Made by a program: the position numbers and the translations under genes. Shown here piece after piece: positions 7,646 to 15,764 of a DNA stretch of 64,000 bases; the first letter of the stretch is position 1; each line of letters opens with the position of its first letter. The notes under the pieces are model-generated. The model was given only the letters and a program-made list of their open reading frames with translations, did not search any database and was not told where the DNA came from. Location: contig NZ_JADJNP010000001.1 in NCBI RefSeq assembly GCF_016714275.1, positions 744,001-808,000 of the forward strand, written 5' to 3'. This stretch comes from Tessaracoccus sp. (lineage in GTDB: Bacteria > Actinomycetota > Actinomycetes > Propionibacteriales > Propionibacteriaceae).

Positions 7646-10261
7646 ATGCCTCACGCGAGCCCACTTTTCAGCGTCATCTCGGCGCTCTACAACGTCGCTC
7701 CCTACCTGAGGCAATTCCTCGAGTCCTTCGCCGCGCAGAGCCTCGAACACAACCGGTTCGAGCTGGTGCTCGTGTCGGACGGCTCGCCCGACGACTCAGA
7801 GGCAATCATCGAGGACTTCGCCCGGACCAGCGATCTCCGCATCACGTTGCTGCGCAAGGAGAACGGTGGGCAGGGCTCGGCGAGGAACCTGGGGTTGGAG
7901 CACGCGAAGGGCGCGTGGATCACGTTCACCGACCCGGACGACTGGGTGAACCCGACGTATCTGGAGAGCGTCGCGCAGGCCCTTGGCGACCCCGAGCTCG
8001 CCAAGGCTCGGCTGTACATCGCCAAAATGGTGCGTTATCTCGAGGCCGACGACACCTACGACCTCAAGCACCCGCTCGCCTACCGGTTCGAGGCCAAGGA
8101 CAAACTCGTGAACCTTGACCGCTTGCCCAAGTATTTCCACATGCATGCGGCCTCCGCCTTCTTTCGCAGGGACCTCGTCGAAGGATCGGCGCTGCGTTTC
8201 GACGTGCGCCTCCCCGTGTTCGAGGACGCCGCGTTCACGGCGCTCTACCTCCTGGCTTGCGACGGCGACCCCGTGGCCTACCTCTCGAACGCCGAGTACT
8301 ACTACCGGGTGCGAGCGGCGGGCGACTCCTCGGTCCAGATCTCGAACCTCAAGGTCGAGAAGTACACCGTCGTGCCGCGCGCGGGGCACCGGGCCCTTGT
8401 CGACCACGCGATGCGGACGCTCGGCCGAGTGCCCGCATGGCTGCAGTTCCTGCTCTTTTACGACATCGCGTGGTACTTCCGCTCCGAGGCCTCCGACAAC
8501 AAGCCGAGCTCGCGCCTCGACGACGAGATCTGCCGCCAGCTGGACGCGGACTTCGCTAACACTCTCGGCCACATCGCCGCCGATGTGATTCTCCAGTCGC
8601 TCTCTCCCAACCTATCGCCCGCGATGAAGCAGGGCATCATCGCGCGCTACTACGAAGACGTCGCGTTGCCACCCATGCTGCGCGTGGTGACGGTCGACCA
8701 CACGCGCAACATCATGAAGCTCGTCGGCTTCACCAAGAACCCGCACCCGACGGTCACGGTGTCGAGGAACGGCGCGCGCCACACGCCAGCCATGATGTCG
8801 GTGGCGCCGGTCAGGGCCTTCGGGGAGACCCTCACTCATCAGTTGACCTTCTGGGTCCCGATCATGAGCAGCGCGGCCATCTCCGTCGACGGCGTCTTCC
8901 ACGGGCTGGAACCCGCGGGCGGGCGGGTGCCGGGAGACGCGTCCAACGGGGCGGTGCGGGCGCTCGATCAGTACCGCACGACGCACCCCCGTCCGAGGGT
9001 GGCACCACCCGCTACGTTCACGGCAAAGGTGCTCCGGAGGTTGACCGGGGGCCGAGTCACCGAGTCCGACCTCGAGCTTCTGAGGAAGGGGTCGGTTCCC
9101 GCGGCGCTCCACGTCAGGTACCGCGACTGCTGGATCCTGATGGATCGCATCGGCCTCGCCAACGACAACGCCGAGCACCTCTACCGGCACATCATGAAGG
9201 CCCATCCGAAGACGAAGGCGTTCTTCGTGTTGTCGGGGGAGAGCCCCGATTGGAGTCGGCTGGAGGCCGAGGGGTTTCGGCTCATCGAACACAACAGCCC
9301 CGAGTTCTACATCGCTCTCACACAGGCCACGGCGCTGATCAGCTCGCATCTCGATGGGTTCATCACCGACCCGCTCCCCTGGGGGCTCCGCCGGTACCGC
9401 AACTGGAAGTTCGTCTTCCTACAGCACGGCATCACCTTGCACGACATGTCCACCTGGTTCAACTCCAAGGACATCTCCCTCATGGTCACGGCTTCCCGTC
9501 AGGAACACGCCGACATCGGCGGCCTCGGCTCGCCCTACACGGTCACCCCCTTGGAGGCGAGGCTGACCGGCATGCCTCGCCACGACCGCCTCCGGGACGC
9601 GGCGACTGCACCCAAGAACCGGGTCGTCGTCTCGCAGACGTGGCGCAGGTCCCTTGCCGAGTCCGAGCCGGGCCTCTCCGGGGCGTGGCGGGCGCGAGCC
9701 GACATCACCGGCTCCGCCTACTTCCAGTCCTTCAGCTCCCTCATCGAGCGGCTCAGCGCACCCGGCAGCCTTCCCGTGGGCATGGGAGTCGCGTTTCTTC
9801 CTCACCCGTCGATGAACGGCCTTGGAGAGGCCATGCAGGCCCTGCACCCCGGCATGGAGCTGCTCGCCTGGACGGACCTTCCCTTTTCAGATCTGGTATC
9901 TTCCGCGGCCGTCTGGGTCACCGACTACTCGTCGACCGCCTTCGACGCGGCATATGCGGGCGTCCCGGTCGCGTACCTGCAGTCCGACCGCGACGAGGTC
10001 TACGGCGGCGGCAGCCATATATATCAGCGGGGCTACTTCGACTACGAACGCGATGGCTTCGGCCCTGTCTCGGAGTCCCCGACTGTGCTCGCCGAGCACA
10101 TCGGAAGGCTCGCGGTGGAAGGCATGGCGAACGAGCACAGGCGTCGCGTCGACGAGACCTTCCTTCCGAACGACGGCGAGAACTCGGAGCGGGTGTTCCG
10201 CGCGATCAACTCACTGTTCCAGGTGCAACCCGCTAGACGGATCCTGAAGCGGATCGACTAG
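7646..10261 (+). CDS. Bifunctional GT2 glycosyltransferase / CDP-glycerol glycerophosphotransferase (TagF-like)
   Basis: The 871 residues split into a GT2 domain (about 1-330; SVISALYNVAPYLRQFLES, LVSDGSPDDSE, ENGGQGSARNLGLEHAKG, TFTDPDDW) and a C-terminal TagF-like domain (about 490-860; ISSHLDGFITD, FVFLQHGITLHDMSTWFN, TDYSSTAFDAAYAGVPVAY). The family polymerises or adds glycerol-phosphate (or another polyol-phosphate) units from a CDP donor at the inner face of the membrane, and the GT2 half probably adds a sugar to the same polymer. The region between the domains is basic and Pro-rich. The gene follows the TagD-oxidoreductase fusion, a likely source of its CDP-polyol. It has a leaderless-type start, and a decayed GT2 remnant overlaps its 3' end on the other strand. 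Confidence 0.85.
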   Translation: MPHASPLFSVISALYNVAPYLRQFLESFAAQSLEHNRFELVLVSDGSPDDSEAIIEDFARTSDLRITLLRKENGGQGSARNLGLEHAKGAWITFTDPDDWVNPTYLESVAQALGDPELAKARLYIAKMVRYLEADDTYDLKHPLAYRFEAKDKLVNLDRLPKYFHMHAASAFFRRDLVEGSALRFDVRLPVFEDAAFTALYLLACDGDPVAYLSNAEYYYRVRAAGDSSVQISNLKVEKYTVVPRAGHRALVDHAMRTLGRVPAWLQFLLFYDIAWYFRSEASDNKPSSRLDDEICRQLDADFANTLGHIAADVILQSLSPNLSPAMKQGIIARYYEDVALPPMLRVVTVDHTRNIMKLVGFTKNPHPTVTVSRNGARHTPAMMSVAPVRAFGETLTHQLTFWVPIMSSAAISVDGVFHGLEPAGGRVPGDASNGAVRALDQYRTTHPRPRVAPPATFTAKVLRRLTGGRVTESDLELLRKGSVPAALHVRYRDCWILMDRIGLANDNAEHLYRHIMKAHPKTKAFFVLSGESPDWSRLEAEGFRLIEHNSPEFYIALTQATALISSHLDGFITDPLPWGLRRYRNWKFVFLQHGITLHDMSTWFNSKDISLMVTASRQEHADIGGLGSPYTVTPLEARLTGMPRHDRLRDAATAPKNRVVVSQTWRRSLAESEPGLSGAWRARADITGSAYFQSFSSLIERLSAPGSLPVGMGVAFLPHPSMNGLGEAMQALHPGMELLAWTDLPFSDLVSSAAVWVTDYSSTAFDAAYAGVPVAYLQSDRDEVYGGGSHIYQRGYFDYERDGFGPVSESPTVLAEHIGRLAVEGMANEHRRRVDETFLPNDGENSERVFRAINSLFQVQPARRILKRID

Positions 10262-10459
10262 CGGGTCGCCGCACGAACGACGCCTTTGCCGACAACCCTT
10301 CTCGGGCCCCGCATCCTGAGGCCCGACTTGAGTCGCAATCTCCTTCAACCGCCGTTCGAGGCGCTTCGTCTCCTTATCCTCCCTCCACGCGCGCCTAGAG
10401 GCCCAGATGAGCGCCGCCGCATCCGCGTCTGTGCCGAGAATCACCGAGACCAATGGCAC
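10211..10459 (-). pseudogene. GT2 glycosyltransferase remnant: start and tail joined by an internal deletion
   Basis: On the minus strand AAGGAGAGG lies six bases before a GTG that begins MPLVSVIL, the standard start of a GT2 glycosyltransferase. After nine codons the frame jumps to a basic helix, ADAAALIWASRRAWREDKET and KRLERRLKEIA, that resembles the extreme C-terminus of the double-GT2 protein at 40002-42170 (YADAAAFYLLLRRGRGDERA, KRRLEKQLKNVA). The whole catalytic domain is missing. The frame then runs into the 3' end of the convergent gene. The simplest reading is a glycosyltransferase gene collapsed by a large in-frame deletion. A functional 82-residue peptide is not excluded. Confidence 0.45.
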
Positions 10460-10667
10460 GATGAACCTCTCCTTGTTCAGGACCCGCGCCGCTCCCTAAC
10501 CACAGTCCACGCCACGCCACCGGCGCGCTGTTGAACTCAGGTTTGTTCATCTCCATGCGGTGGACGGCCGGTCGGCGCGCGGAGTGGTCCTCCCACGGGT
10601 CCGGTCCTTGAGCGGATCCCACGGTATGTTTCGGAACAAGAGTTCACCCGGCCCTGTAGGAGATGCG

Positions 10668-10793
10668 TTGACCCGAGTCATCACATACGGCACCTTCGAC
10701 CTGTTCCACGAAGGGCATCGCAGGCGCCTCCGACGTGCCGAGGCGCCGCGGCGCTTCGGGCTCCGCGCGACGGAGGGACCGGATGCGCGATGA
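10668..10793 (+). pseudogene. Truncated second copy of the TagD-like cytidylyltransferase start
   Basis: GTAGGAG precedes a TTG that opens with TRVITYGTFDLFHEGHRR, nearly identical to the first ~19 residues of the intact TagD-oxidoreductase fusion at 6246. Similarity stops abruptly after HEGHRR and a short Arg-rich tail ends at 10793. The nucleotide-binding loop is present but the rest of the domain is gone. The minus-strand translation of this stretch also resembles the one upstream of the Stealth fusion at 6120-6296, as expected if the whole start region was copied. The stump overlaps the start of the next Stealth gene. Confidence 0.7.
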
Positions 10794-12375
10794 CGAGGAA
10801 GGCAGCCGCGCGATGCCGTTGACCACCGTGACTGATCTCATTGACCGTTTCTGGCGGCGCGTCAGGAGCGCCCCGACCCAACGCCACGCAGAACCGTCGC
10901 CCACACCGCCTGCGCCGGAGACGAAACTGCTCCCGGTCGAGATTCTGGTCGACAACTTCCATGCCGTCACGAGCGCGCTGACCGCGGAGGGCATCGCGTC
11001 CTGGCTCATATCCGACGAGACGAGCATTCGAAGCATCGTCGGCATCATGGCTTCTGATCGGGCGGCATTCGGGCGATCTTTGGGACGGTTGGCAGACCGA
11101 GGCTATTGGGTGCGCCTTCCGGACAAGACAAGGCCTGAGGCCCCCCTATCGACGTTCGATCATTCCGAGCTGGTGAAGCTCAGCACCGTCTTCGTGCTCT
11201 TCAAGCGGTACACCGTGGCCGGCAGCGATCTTCTCATCCGCGGCGACTACAGCTGCGAGGTCGAGTTGTGGGAGAGCGAGACAGTGAACGGAGCTGAATA
11301 CCTGATGGCTCCGCGCGAGAACCGGGCCGCTAGGCAGCTCGCCGCCGAGGGGTTCGACCTAGCCACAACAACCTGGCACGGCGTCGAGGCGCTGACACCA
11401 AGGGTGCTCCTAGATCGGATGATCGACGACGTGACGTTCCCGATCGATGTCGTCTACACCTGGGTAGACGGCAGCGACCCTCGCTGGCGCGAAAAGCGGG
11501 CGCGGGCTGAGGCCGAGGCGACCGGTCTCGAGTTCCACCCCGAGGCCACCATCGCCTCGCGATTCGCCGACCACGAGGAGCTGCGGTATTCGCTGCGCTC
11601 GCTGGAGTACTTCGCCCCATGGGTGCGCAAGATCTACCTGGTCACCGACGACCAGGTACCCGCCTGGATGGACACCACCAACCCGAAGATCCAGGTCGTC
11701 GACCACCGCGACATCTTCACTAACCCGGCGAACCTACCCACGTTCAACTCCAACGCGATCATCTCCTCGCTGCATCACATCGAGGGCCTGTCCGAGCACT
11801 ACATCTTCATGAACGACGACGTATTCCTCGGGCGCTGGGTCACGCCTGACCGGTTCTTCACACCATCGGGCCTTGCCAAGGCCTTCGCCTCATACAACCG
11901 TCGCCCATTCGCCCCGGCACGGGTCGAGGACGAACCTCACCTGAACCTGACCCGAAACATCAGGCAGCTCCTCCGAGAGCGTTTCGGGATCACAGTCTCA
12001 CGGGCCATCAAACACACCCCCCACCCTCAGTTGCGGTCGGTTCAGTACGAGATTGAGGATGCCTTCCGAGCCCGCTACGAGCAGACCTCGTCCCATCCAT
12101 TCCGTCATCACGACGACATCGCGGCGGACCAACTCTTCCACTACTACGGTCAGATTACCGGTCAAGCGGTTGCCGGATCATCCCGATACGAGTACATCAA
12201 CACGAAGGACAGCGGAGATCGTGGCCAGCTTCACGATCTCAACAAGAAACACAATCGCGACTTCTTCTGTTTGAACGATACCCCTCTACTGGATGTAGAT
12301 CCGATGACCGACGAGGAGATCACGAAGTTCCTGACTGCGTACTTCCCGCTCCCCTCGTCCTTCGAGAAGGGGTAA
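10783..12375 (+). CDS. Stealth-family capsular polysaccharide phosphotransferase
   Basis: The 530-residue product has an N-terminal ~210-residue region (LLPVEILVDNFHAVTSALTA onward) of the type that precedes many actinobacterial Stealth cores, then DVVYTWVDGSDPRW, HEELRYSLRSLEYFAPWV, LPTFNSNAIISSLHHI with FMNDDVFLG, HTPHPQLRSVQYEIEDAF, and a C-terminal LNDTPLLDVD...PSSFEKG. The family, related to the human GlcNAc-1-phosphotransferase core, transfers hexose-1-phosphate from a UDP-sugar. I prefer the ATG at 10783 because GGAGGG lies seven bases upstream; the ATG at 10813 also has a plausible site. The core is nearly identical to the minus-strand Stealth protein at 25104-26657, whereas the N-terminal region is much less alike. 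It converges on the beta-helix gene four bases away. Confidence 0.85.
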   Translation: MRDDEEGSRAMPLTTVTDLIDRFWRRVRSAPTQRHAEPSPTPPAPETKLLPVEILVDNFHAVTSALTAEGIASWLISDETSIRSIVGIMASDRAAFGRSLGRLADRGYWVRLPDKTRPEAPLSTFDHSELVKLSTVFVLFKRYTVAGSDLLIRGDYSCEVELWESETVNGAEYLMAPRENRAARQLAAEGFDLATTTWHGVEALTPRVLLDRMIDDVTFPIDVVYTWVDGSDPRWREKRARAEAEATGLEFHPEATIASRFADHEELRYSLRSLEYFAPWVRKIYLVTDDQVPAWMDTTNPKIQVVDHRDIFTNPANLPTFNSNAIISSLHHIEGLSEHYIFMNDDVFLGRWVTPDRFFTPSGLAKAFASYNRRPFAPARVEDEPHLNLTRNIRQLLRERFGITVSRAIKHTPHPQLRSVQYEIEDAFRARYEQTSSHPFRHHDDIAADQLFHYYGQITGQAVAGSSRYEYINTKDSGDRGQLHDLNKKHNRDFFCLNDTPLLDVDPMTDEEITKFLTAYFPLPSSFEKG

Positions 12376-12379
12376 CGGC

Positions 12380-13795
12380 CTAGAGCTTTACCACCTTGCC
12401 GCCGCTCCTGGTGACGACACCCTTCTTCTTGCCGCCGGAGACCGAGTTTTTAACCGTCTCGAGCTTGCCCTTCGCGTGGACGAGAATGGCAATCTGCTTG
12501 TTGCTCTTCACGCTCATCTTCTCGACCACGGTGCCCTGGGTACCCGAGCCCGACAAGCGCAAACCGTTGGCCTTGTTCTTGCTCACGACGTTGTCGGCGC
12601 CCGACACCGCAATGCGCCCCTTGGACGTAACCGCGATGCCATCCCCCTGTGCGGAGGTCACCGAGTTGGACGCCTTCAGGGTGAGCTTGCCGCCGCCGGA
12701 GACGGAGATGTTGCTATTCCCGGAGCCCTTCACGGTGGTCCCGGTGAGCGTGGCCGCACCCTTCGACGGAACGGAGAGTCCGTACTTCTTCGAGGACTCG
12801 ATGATGGAGCTCTTGAGCGTGATCTTGGTGCCCGAGTCGGTGGCGAGTACCCCGTTGTAGCCGTTCTTCGTGATCTTCGTCTTGGTCAGGCTGCCTTTGA
12901 CGGAGCCCCGCGTGCCGACCCCGTGCCGGCCATTGGAGGCGATGCTGGACCCGGTCACCTTGATCGATGCCTTCTTGGTCAACGAGATGCCGCATACCTT
13001 GTTCCTCGACATGCTGGTCGAGGACACAGTCGCCTCCGAGGCATCGAGCGCCAGCCCGTGCCCCGTCTTCCCTGTGGTGCTGCCCGAGACGCCTTGGCCG
13101 TTGCCGTCGAGCGCGCTGCCGCTGACGGTCCCCGACGACTTCTTGGACAGCATCAGACCCGTCCTCTCGTTCGAGGTCGCCGTGAGGCGGACAGCGGTGA
13201 CCTTCGTCTCCTGCATATAGACGCCGTCTCGCCCGTTGGCCGTGACTTTGACGTCCTCGACCTTGAGCGTCGAGCCGTTGTACCCGGCTATGCCGTTGTT
13301 GGCCGCGTTCTTGACGGTGAGGTCGGAGTAGTTGACATTGGCAGCGCTGGCGCTGAACACATTCGCCGAGCCGCGCTTGGCACCATCCCACACGCCGCCG
13401 TACACGCCACTGGTCACGTGGTCGAAGCGGAGCATGTGACTGTCAGACCCGCGCCAGGTCACGGTGGTGTTGGGTTGCGCGACCAGGTACACGTGGTTGG
13501 CGGGCCGAACGGCCTTCTTGACGGCGAAGCTGCCGACAGGCAACACAACGACTCGGGGCTTGCTCGAACTCGCCGCGGTCTTGGTCGCCGCGATGAGGTC
13601 AGTGGTGATGTCTGTCCTCGCGGCGAGCCTCACGACGCTGTACGTGCCGCCGATATCGAGCGCGTCGGCAGCCACGCTGAGGTCGGTGGAAGCGGCGGCA
13701 TTCGCATCGGGGGCGGCGTATGTCGCGGTGAGCGCGGCGGTGAGGAGCGCGGCGCCGATCAGACGAAAGAGGGGCTTGGGGGAGCCGGTTCGCAC
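12380..13795 (-). CDS. Secreted right-handed parallel beta-helix protein
   Basis: The 471-residue product has an N-terminal signal peptide (LIGAALLTAALTATYAAP with an Ala-rich cleavage region). About 20 tandem turns of a parallel beta-helix follow, each with a G-x-x pattern and alternating Ser/Thr/Val positions, for example NGRDGVYMQ, ERTGLMLSKKSSG, NGRHGVGTRGSVKG and NGYNGVLATDSGTK. Such folds are found in polysaccharide lyases, epimerases and surface adhesins; no catalytic signature is visible, so activity is open. The GTG start at 13795 has GGAGAG about nine bases upstream; the longer frame to 13990 has no signal peptide logic. It sits among wall-polymer genes and ends four bases from a Stealth gene. 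A decayed copy of its C-terminus lies at 26718-26815. Confidence 0.78.
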   Translation of the reverse strand: MRTGSPKPLFRLIGAALLTAALTATYAAPDANAAASTDLSVAADALDIGGTYSVVRLAARTDITTDLIAATKTAASSSKPRVVVLPVGSFAVKKAVRPANHVYLVAQPNTTVTWRGSDSHMLRFDHVTSGVYGGVWDGAKRGSANVFSASAANVNYSDLTVKNAANNGIAGYNGSTLKVEDVKVTANGRDGVYMQETKVTAVRLTATSNERTGLMLSKKSSGTVSGSALDGNGQGVSGSTTGKTGHGLALDASEATVSSTSMSRNKVCGISLTKKASIKVTGSSIASNGRHGVGTRGSVKGSLTKTKITKNGYNGVLATDSGTKITLKSSIIESSKKYGLSVPSKGAATLTGTTVKGSGNSNISVSGGGKLTLKASNSVTSAQGDGIAVTSKGRIAVSGADNVVSKNKANGLRLSGSGTQGTVVEKMSVKSNKQIAILVHAKGKLETVKNSVSGGKKKGVVTRSGGKVVKL

Positions 13796-14100
13796 GAGGT
13801 ATCTCTCCAGGTCGGGTGTGATTGCGTGCCCCCCAGGGACGTTTGCCCGCGCAGAATCATACGTGAAGAGGTCCCTGGATCGAAAATCGGCCCCTGCTAG
13901 GTGGTCGGTGTCGAACAGCGCTTCCTCCGGCGAGGACGTGCCAGGCGGGATGAGATACGCCCCCCGATCTCGTAAGCATATTGGACACACTCGTCAAGGT
14001 ATTGGCGGGTCGCAGATCGCCCGATCTGGTGCGCCGTAGCCGAGGAATGATTGTCCAGCACGCTCCTACGGAAGCGCGGAGAGATCCGTGGCATAGGAAT
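13796..14100. other. Intergenic region between the beta-helix and L,D-transpeptidase genes
   Basis: This region holds a candidate minus-strand promoter for the beta-helix gene (TATGAT, 13856-13861) and ends against the transpeptidase terminator at 14101. Small frames on both strands show no codon bias, start site or resemblance to known proteins. I see no RNA gene. Confidence 0.4.
13856..13861 (-). promoter_or_regulatory. Candidate -10 box for the beta-helix gene
   Basis: The minus strand reads TATGAT, close to the consensus, about 60 bases upstream of the GTG at 13795. This gives a leader of roughly 50 bases that includes the GGAGAG site. The -35 region (TTCGAT-like) is weak. Confidence 0.4.
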
Positions 14101-14127
14101 GGGCCGGTGCGTTTTCCGCACCGGCCC
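14101..14127 (-). terminator. Hairpin terminator after the L,D-transpeptidase gene
   Basis: GGGCCGGTGCG and CGCACCGGCCC form a perfect 11-bp stem around a five-base loop, twelve bases after the transpeptidase stop codon. There is no long T tract on either side, which is usual for actinobacterial hairpin terminators. Confidence 0.75.
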
Positions 14128-14138
14128 ACCTGATTGGC

Positions 14139-15560
14139 TCACCCGTAGACGATCACCTTGTCGCCGACGCGGACTTGGTCGAACAGCTTCCTGATCCCCG
14201 AGCGGTCGCGGATGTTCACGCAGCCGTGGGACGAGCCGTTGTAGCCACGGGCGGCGAAGTCCGCTGAGTAGTGCACGGCCTGACCGCCGGAGAAGAACAT
14301 CGCGAACGGCATCGGCGTGTGGTAGATCGACGAGACGTGATCACGCGACTTCCAGTAGACCTTGAACGAGCCGTTGCGCGTGGGGTACTTCGTGACGTGG
14401 CCGAAGCGGGCGTCGAACGTCTTCTTGATCACGCCGTCAACCATCCACCGCATCTTCCGGTCCTTCTTCGAGATGCAGAGCGTCCGGCCGGTCAGGCACC
14501 GCGAATCGATGGTGCCGGCGACGCGGCTGACCTTGAACTTCGAGGACTTGCGCGCGGCGGTGCCGTCGTCGACGAGCACACGCCAGGTCGTGGTGCCAAT
14601 GGCGTTCACGCCGTACGGCAACTCGATCTTGTAGGAGGTGCCCGTGTACTTCACCTTGACCTTGACGGTCTTCTTCGTGGTCCAATTTCCGTTCAGGTTG
14701 ACCTGCGCGCGGACCTTAACCTTGCCTTCGTAGCCGGTGATCTTGCCCTTGGCGTAGACCTTCGAGCCGATCTGCTTCGTCCGGTCTGCCTTTGCCGTGA
14801 TGGCGCGCAGCGGGATGCGCTGCAGCTTGACCTTCGACGACGTCGCCTTCTGTGAACCGGAGGTCGCCGTCACCCGCCAGGTGCGCGTGCCGACCTTGTT
14901 CTTGGCGTAGGGCAACTCGACCTTGTACGCGTCGGCGCCCCTCCTGACGGTGACGGTCTTCTTCGTGCTCCACTTGCCGTCGACGTAGACCTGGGCCTTG
15001 ACGGTGACCGCGTCGTCGAAGCCGGTCAGCTTGCCGCTCGCGGTGACCGTCGACCCCACCCGCTTAGGGGTGGCGGCCGTGATGCTCACCTTCTGAGCGA
15101 GGCGCTTGATCTTGAACGACGTGGAGGTCGCAGAGACGGCCGCGGTCTCACCGCTGGCGGGCACCGCGGCGACGACCTGCCACTCGGAGGTGCCGAGCGT
15201 CCCGGTCTTGTAGGTCAGCGGCAGCACAAACGCCGAGCCGGCCTCGGCCGCGGCGACGGTGGTTGCCGCGCCCTGGTCCTTCCATGCGCCGTCGACCTTC
15301 GCCTGGGCCTGCACGGTGACGTCGCCCGTCGCGTTCGTGACGGTGACCTTTCCCTTCGCGGCGACGGCGCTGTGCAGGTACGCCGACGACGGCGCGGTGG
15401 CCGACACCGCGATCTCTATTACTGGTGCCGTCTCAACTGGCGGCTCGCCCTCGTCGGCCACGGCCTTACCGACCGAACCCGAGGCGAGGAGCGCGCCGCT
15501 CACAGCGGCAATGACAATTTGGCGTAGCAGCTTCACGCGGCCAGTCCTTTGCGATGACAT
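14139..15560 (-). CDS. Secreted L,D-transpeptidase (YkuD) with three Ig-like repeats
   Basis: The 473-residue protein starts with a signal peptide (LLRQIVIAAVSGALLASGS). Three tandem repeats of about 90-95 residues follow, each with a D/NGxW motif (KVDGAWKD, YVDGKWSTKK, NLNGNWTTKK) and a TxxWRV/SEWQV strand, predicted to be Ig-like. The C-terminal ~120 residues are a YkuD domain with the catalytic signature HYSADFAARGYNG then SSHGCVNIRD (His...Ser-His-Gly-Cys). Such enzymes form 3-3 peptidoglycan cross-links or attach proteins outside the membrane. The ATG has GGGGGA six bases upstream. It is monocistronic, with its own terminator. The repeats probably carry the catalytic domain through the wall. 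Confidence 0.9.
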   Translation of the reverse strand: MSSQRTGRVKLLRQIVIAAVSGALLASGSVGKAVADEGEPPVETAPVIEIAVSATAPSSAYLHSAVAAKGKVTVTNATGDVTVQAQAKVDGAWKDQGAATTVAAAEAGSAFVLPLTYKTGTLGTSEWQVVAAVPASGETAAVSATSTSFKIKRLAQKVSITAATPKRVGSTVTASGKLTGFDDAVTVKAQVYVDGKWSTKKTVTVRRGADAYKVELPYAKNKVGTRTWRVTATSGSQKATSSKVKLQRIPLRAITAKADRTKQIGSKVYAKGKITGYEGKVKVRAQVNLNGNWTTKKTVKVKVKYTGTSYKIELPYGVNAIGTTTWRVLVDDGTAARKSSKFKVSRVAGTIDSRCLTGRTLCISKKDRKMRWMVDGVIKKTFDARFGHVTKYPTRNGSFKVYWKSRDHVSSIYHTPMPFAMFFSGGQAVHYSADFAARGYNGSSHGCVNIRDRSGIRKLFDQVRVGDKVIVYG

Positions 15561-15752
15561 GGTGTCCCCCGATCGTCAAGAGATCCGCGGCCGGCCTGTC
15601 GGGCCGCCGTGTGGCTGCTCCTCGGCCGTCGGAATCTCAATCCCTTTTGGACTAATACGCTCGGTCGCGGTCGGGGGTTGCATACGATCGGCGCAACTTC
15701 AGCCTAACATCCGCACGCGTGCCCTCCTGCCGTCGGGGGGGTCGGCATCGAC

Positions 15753-15758
15753 TAGCAT
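15753..15758 (+). promoter_or_regulatory. -10 element of the leaderless argG promoter
   Basis: TAGCAT is separated by six bases from the GTG start of argG at 15765, so the transcript would begin at the start codon. No ribosome-binding sequence is present in the interval. Confidence 0.5.
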
Positions 15759-15764
15759 GTCCGG

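Noticed and set aside
13857..14142. Small minus-strand frames in the gap after the beta-helix gene start
   Set aside because: They have no ribosome site, no codon bias and no recognisable sequence, and cover a likely promoter and terminator.
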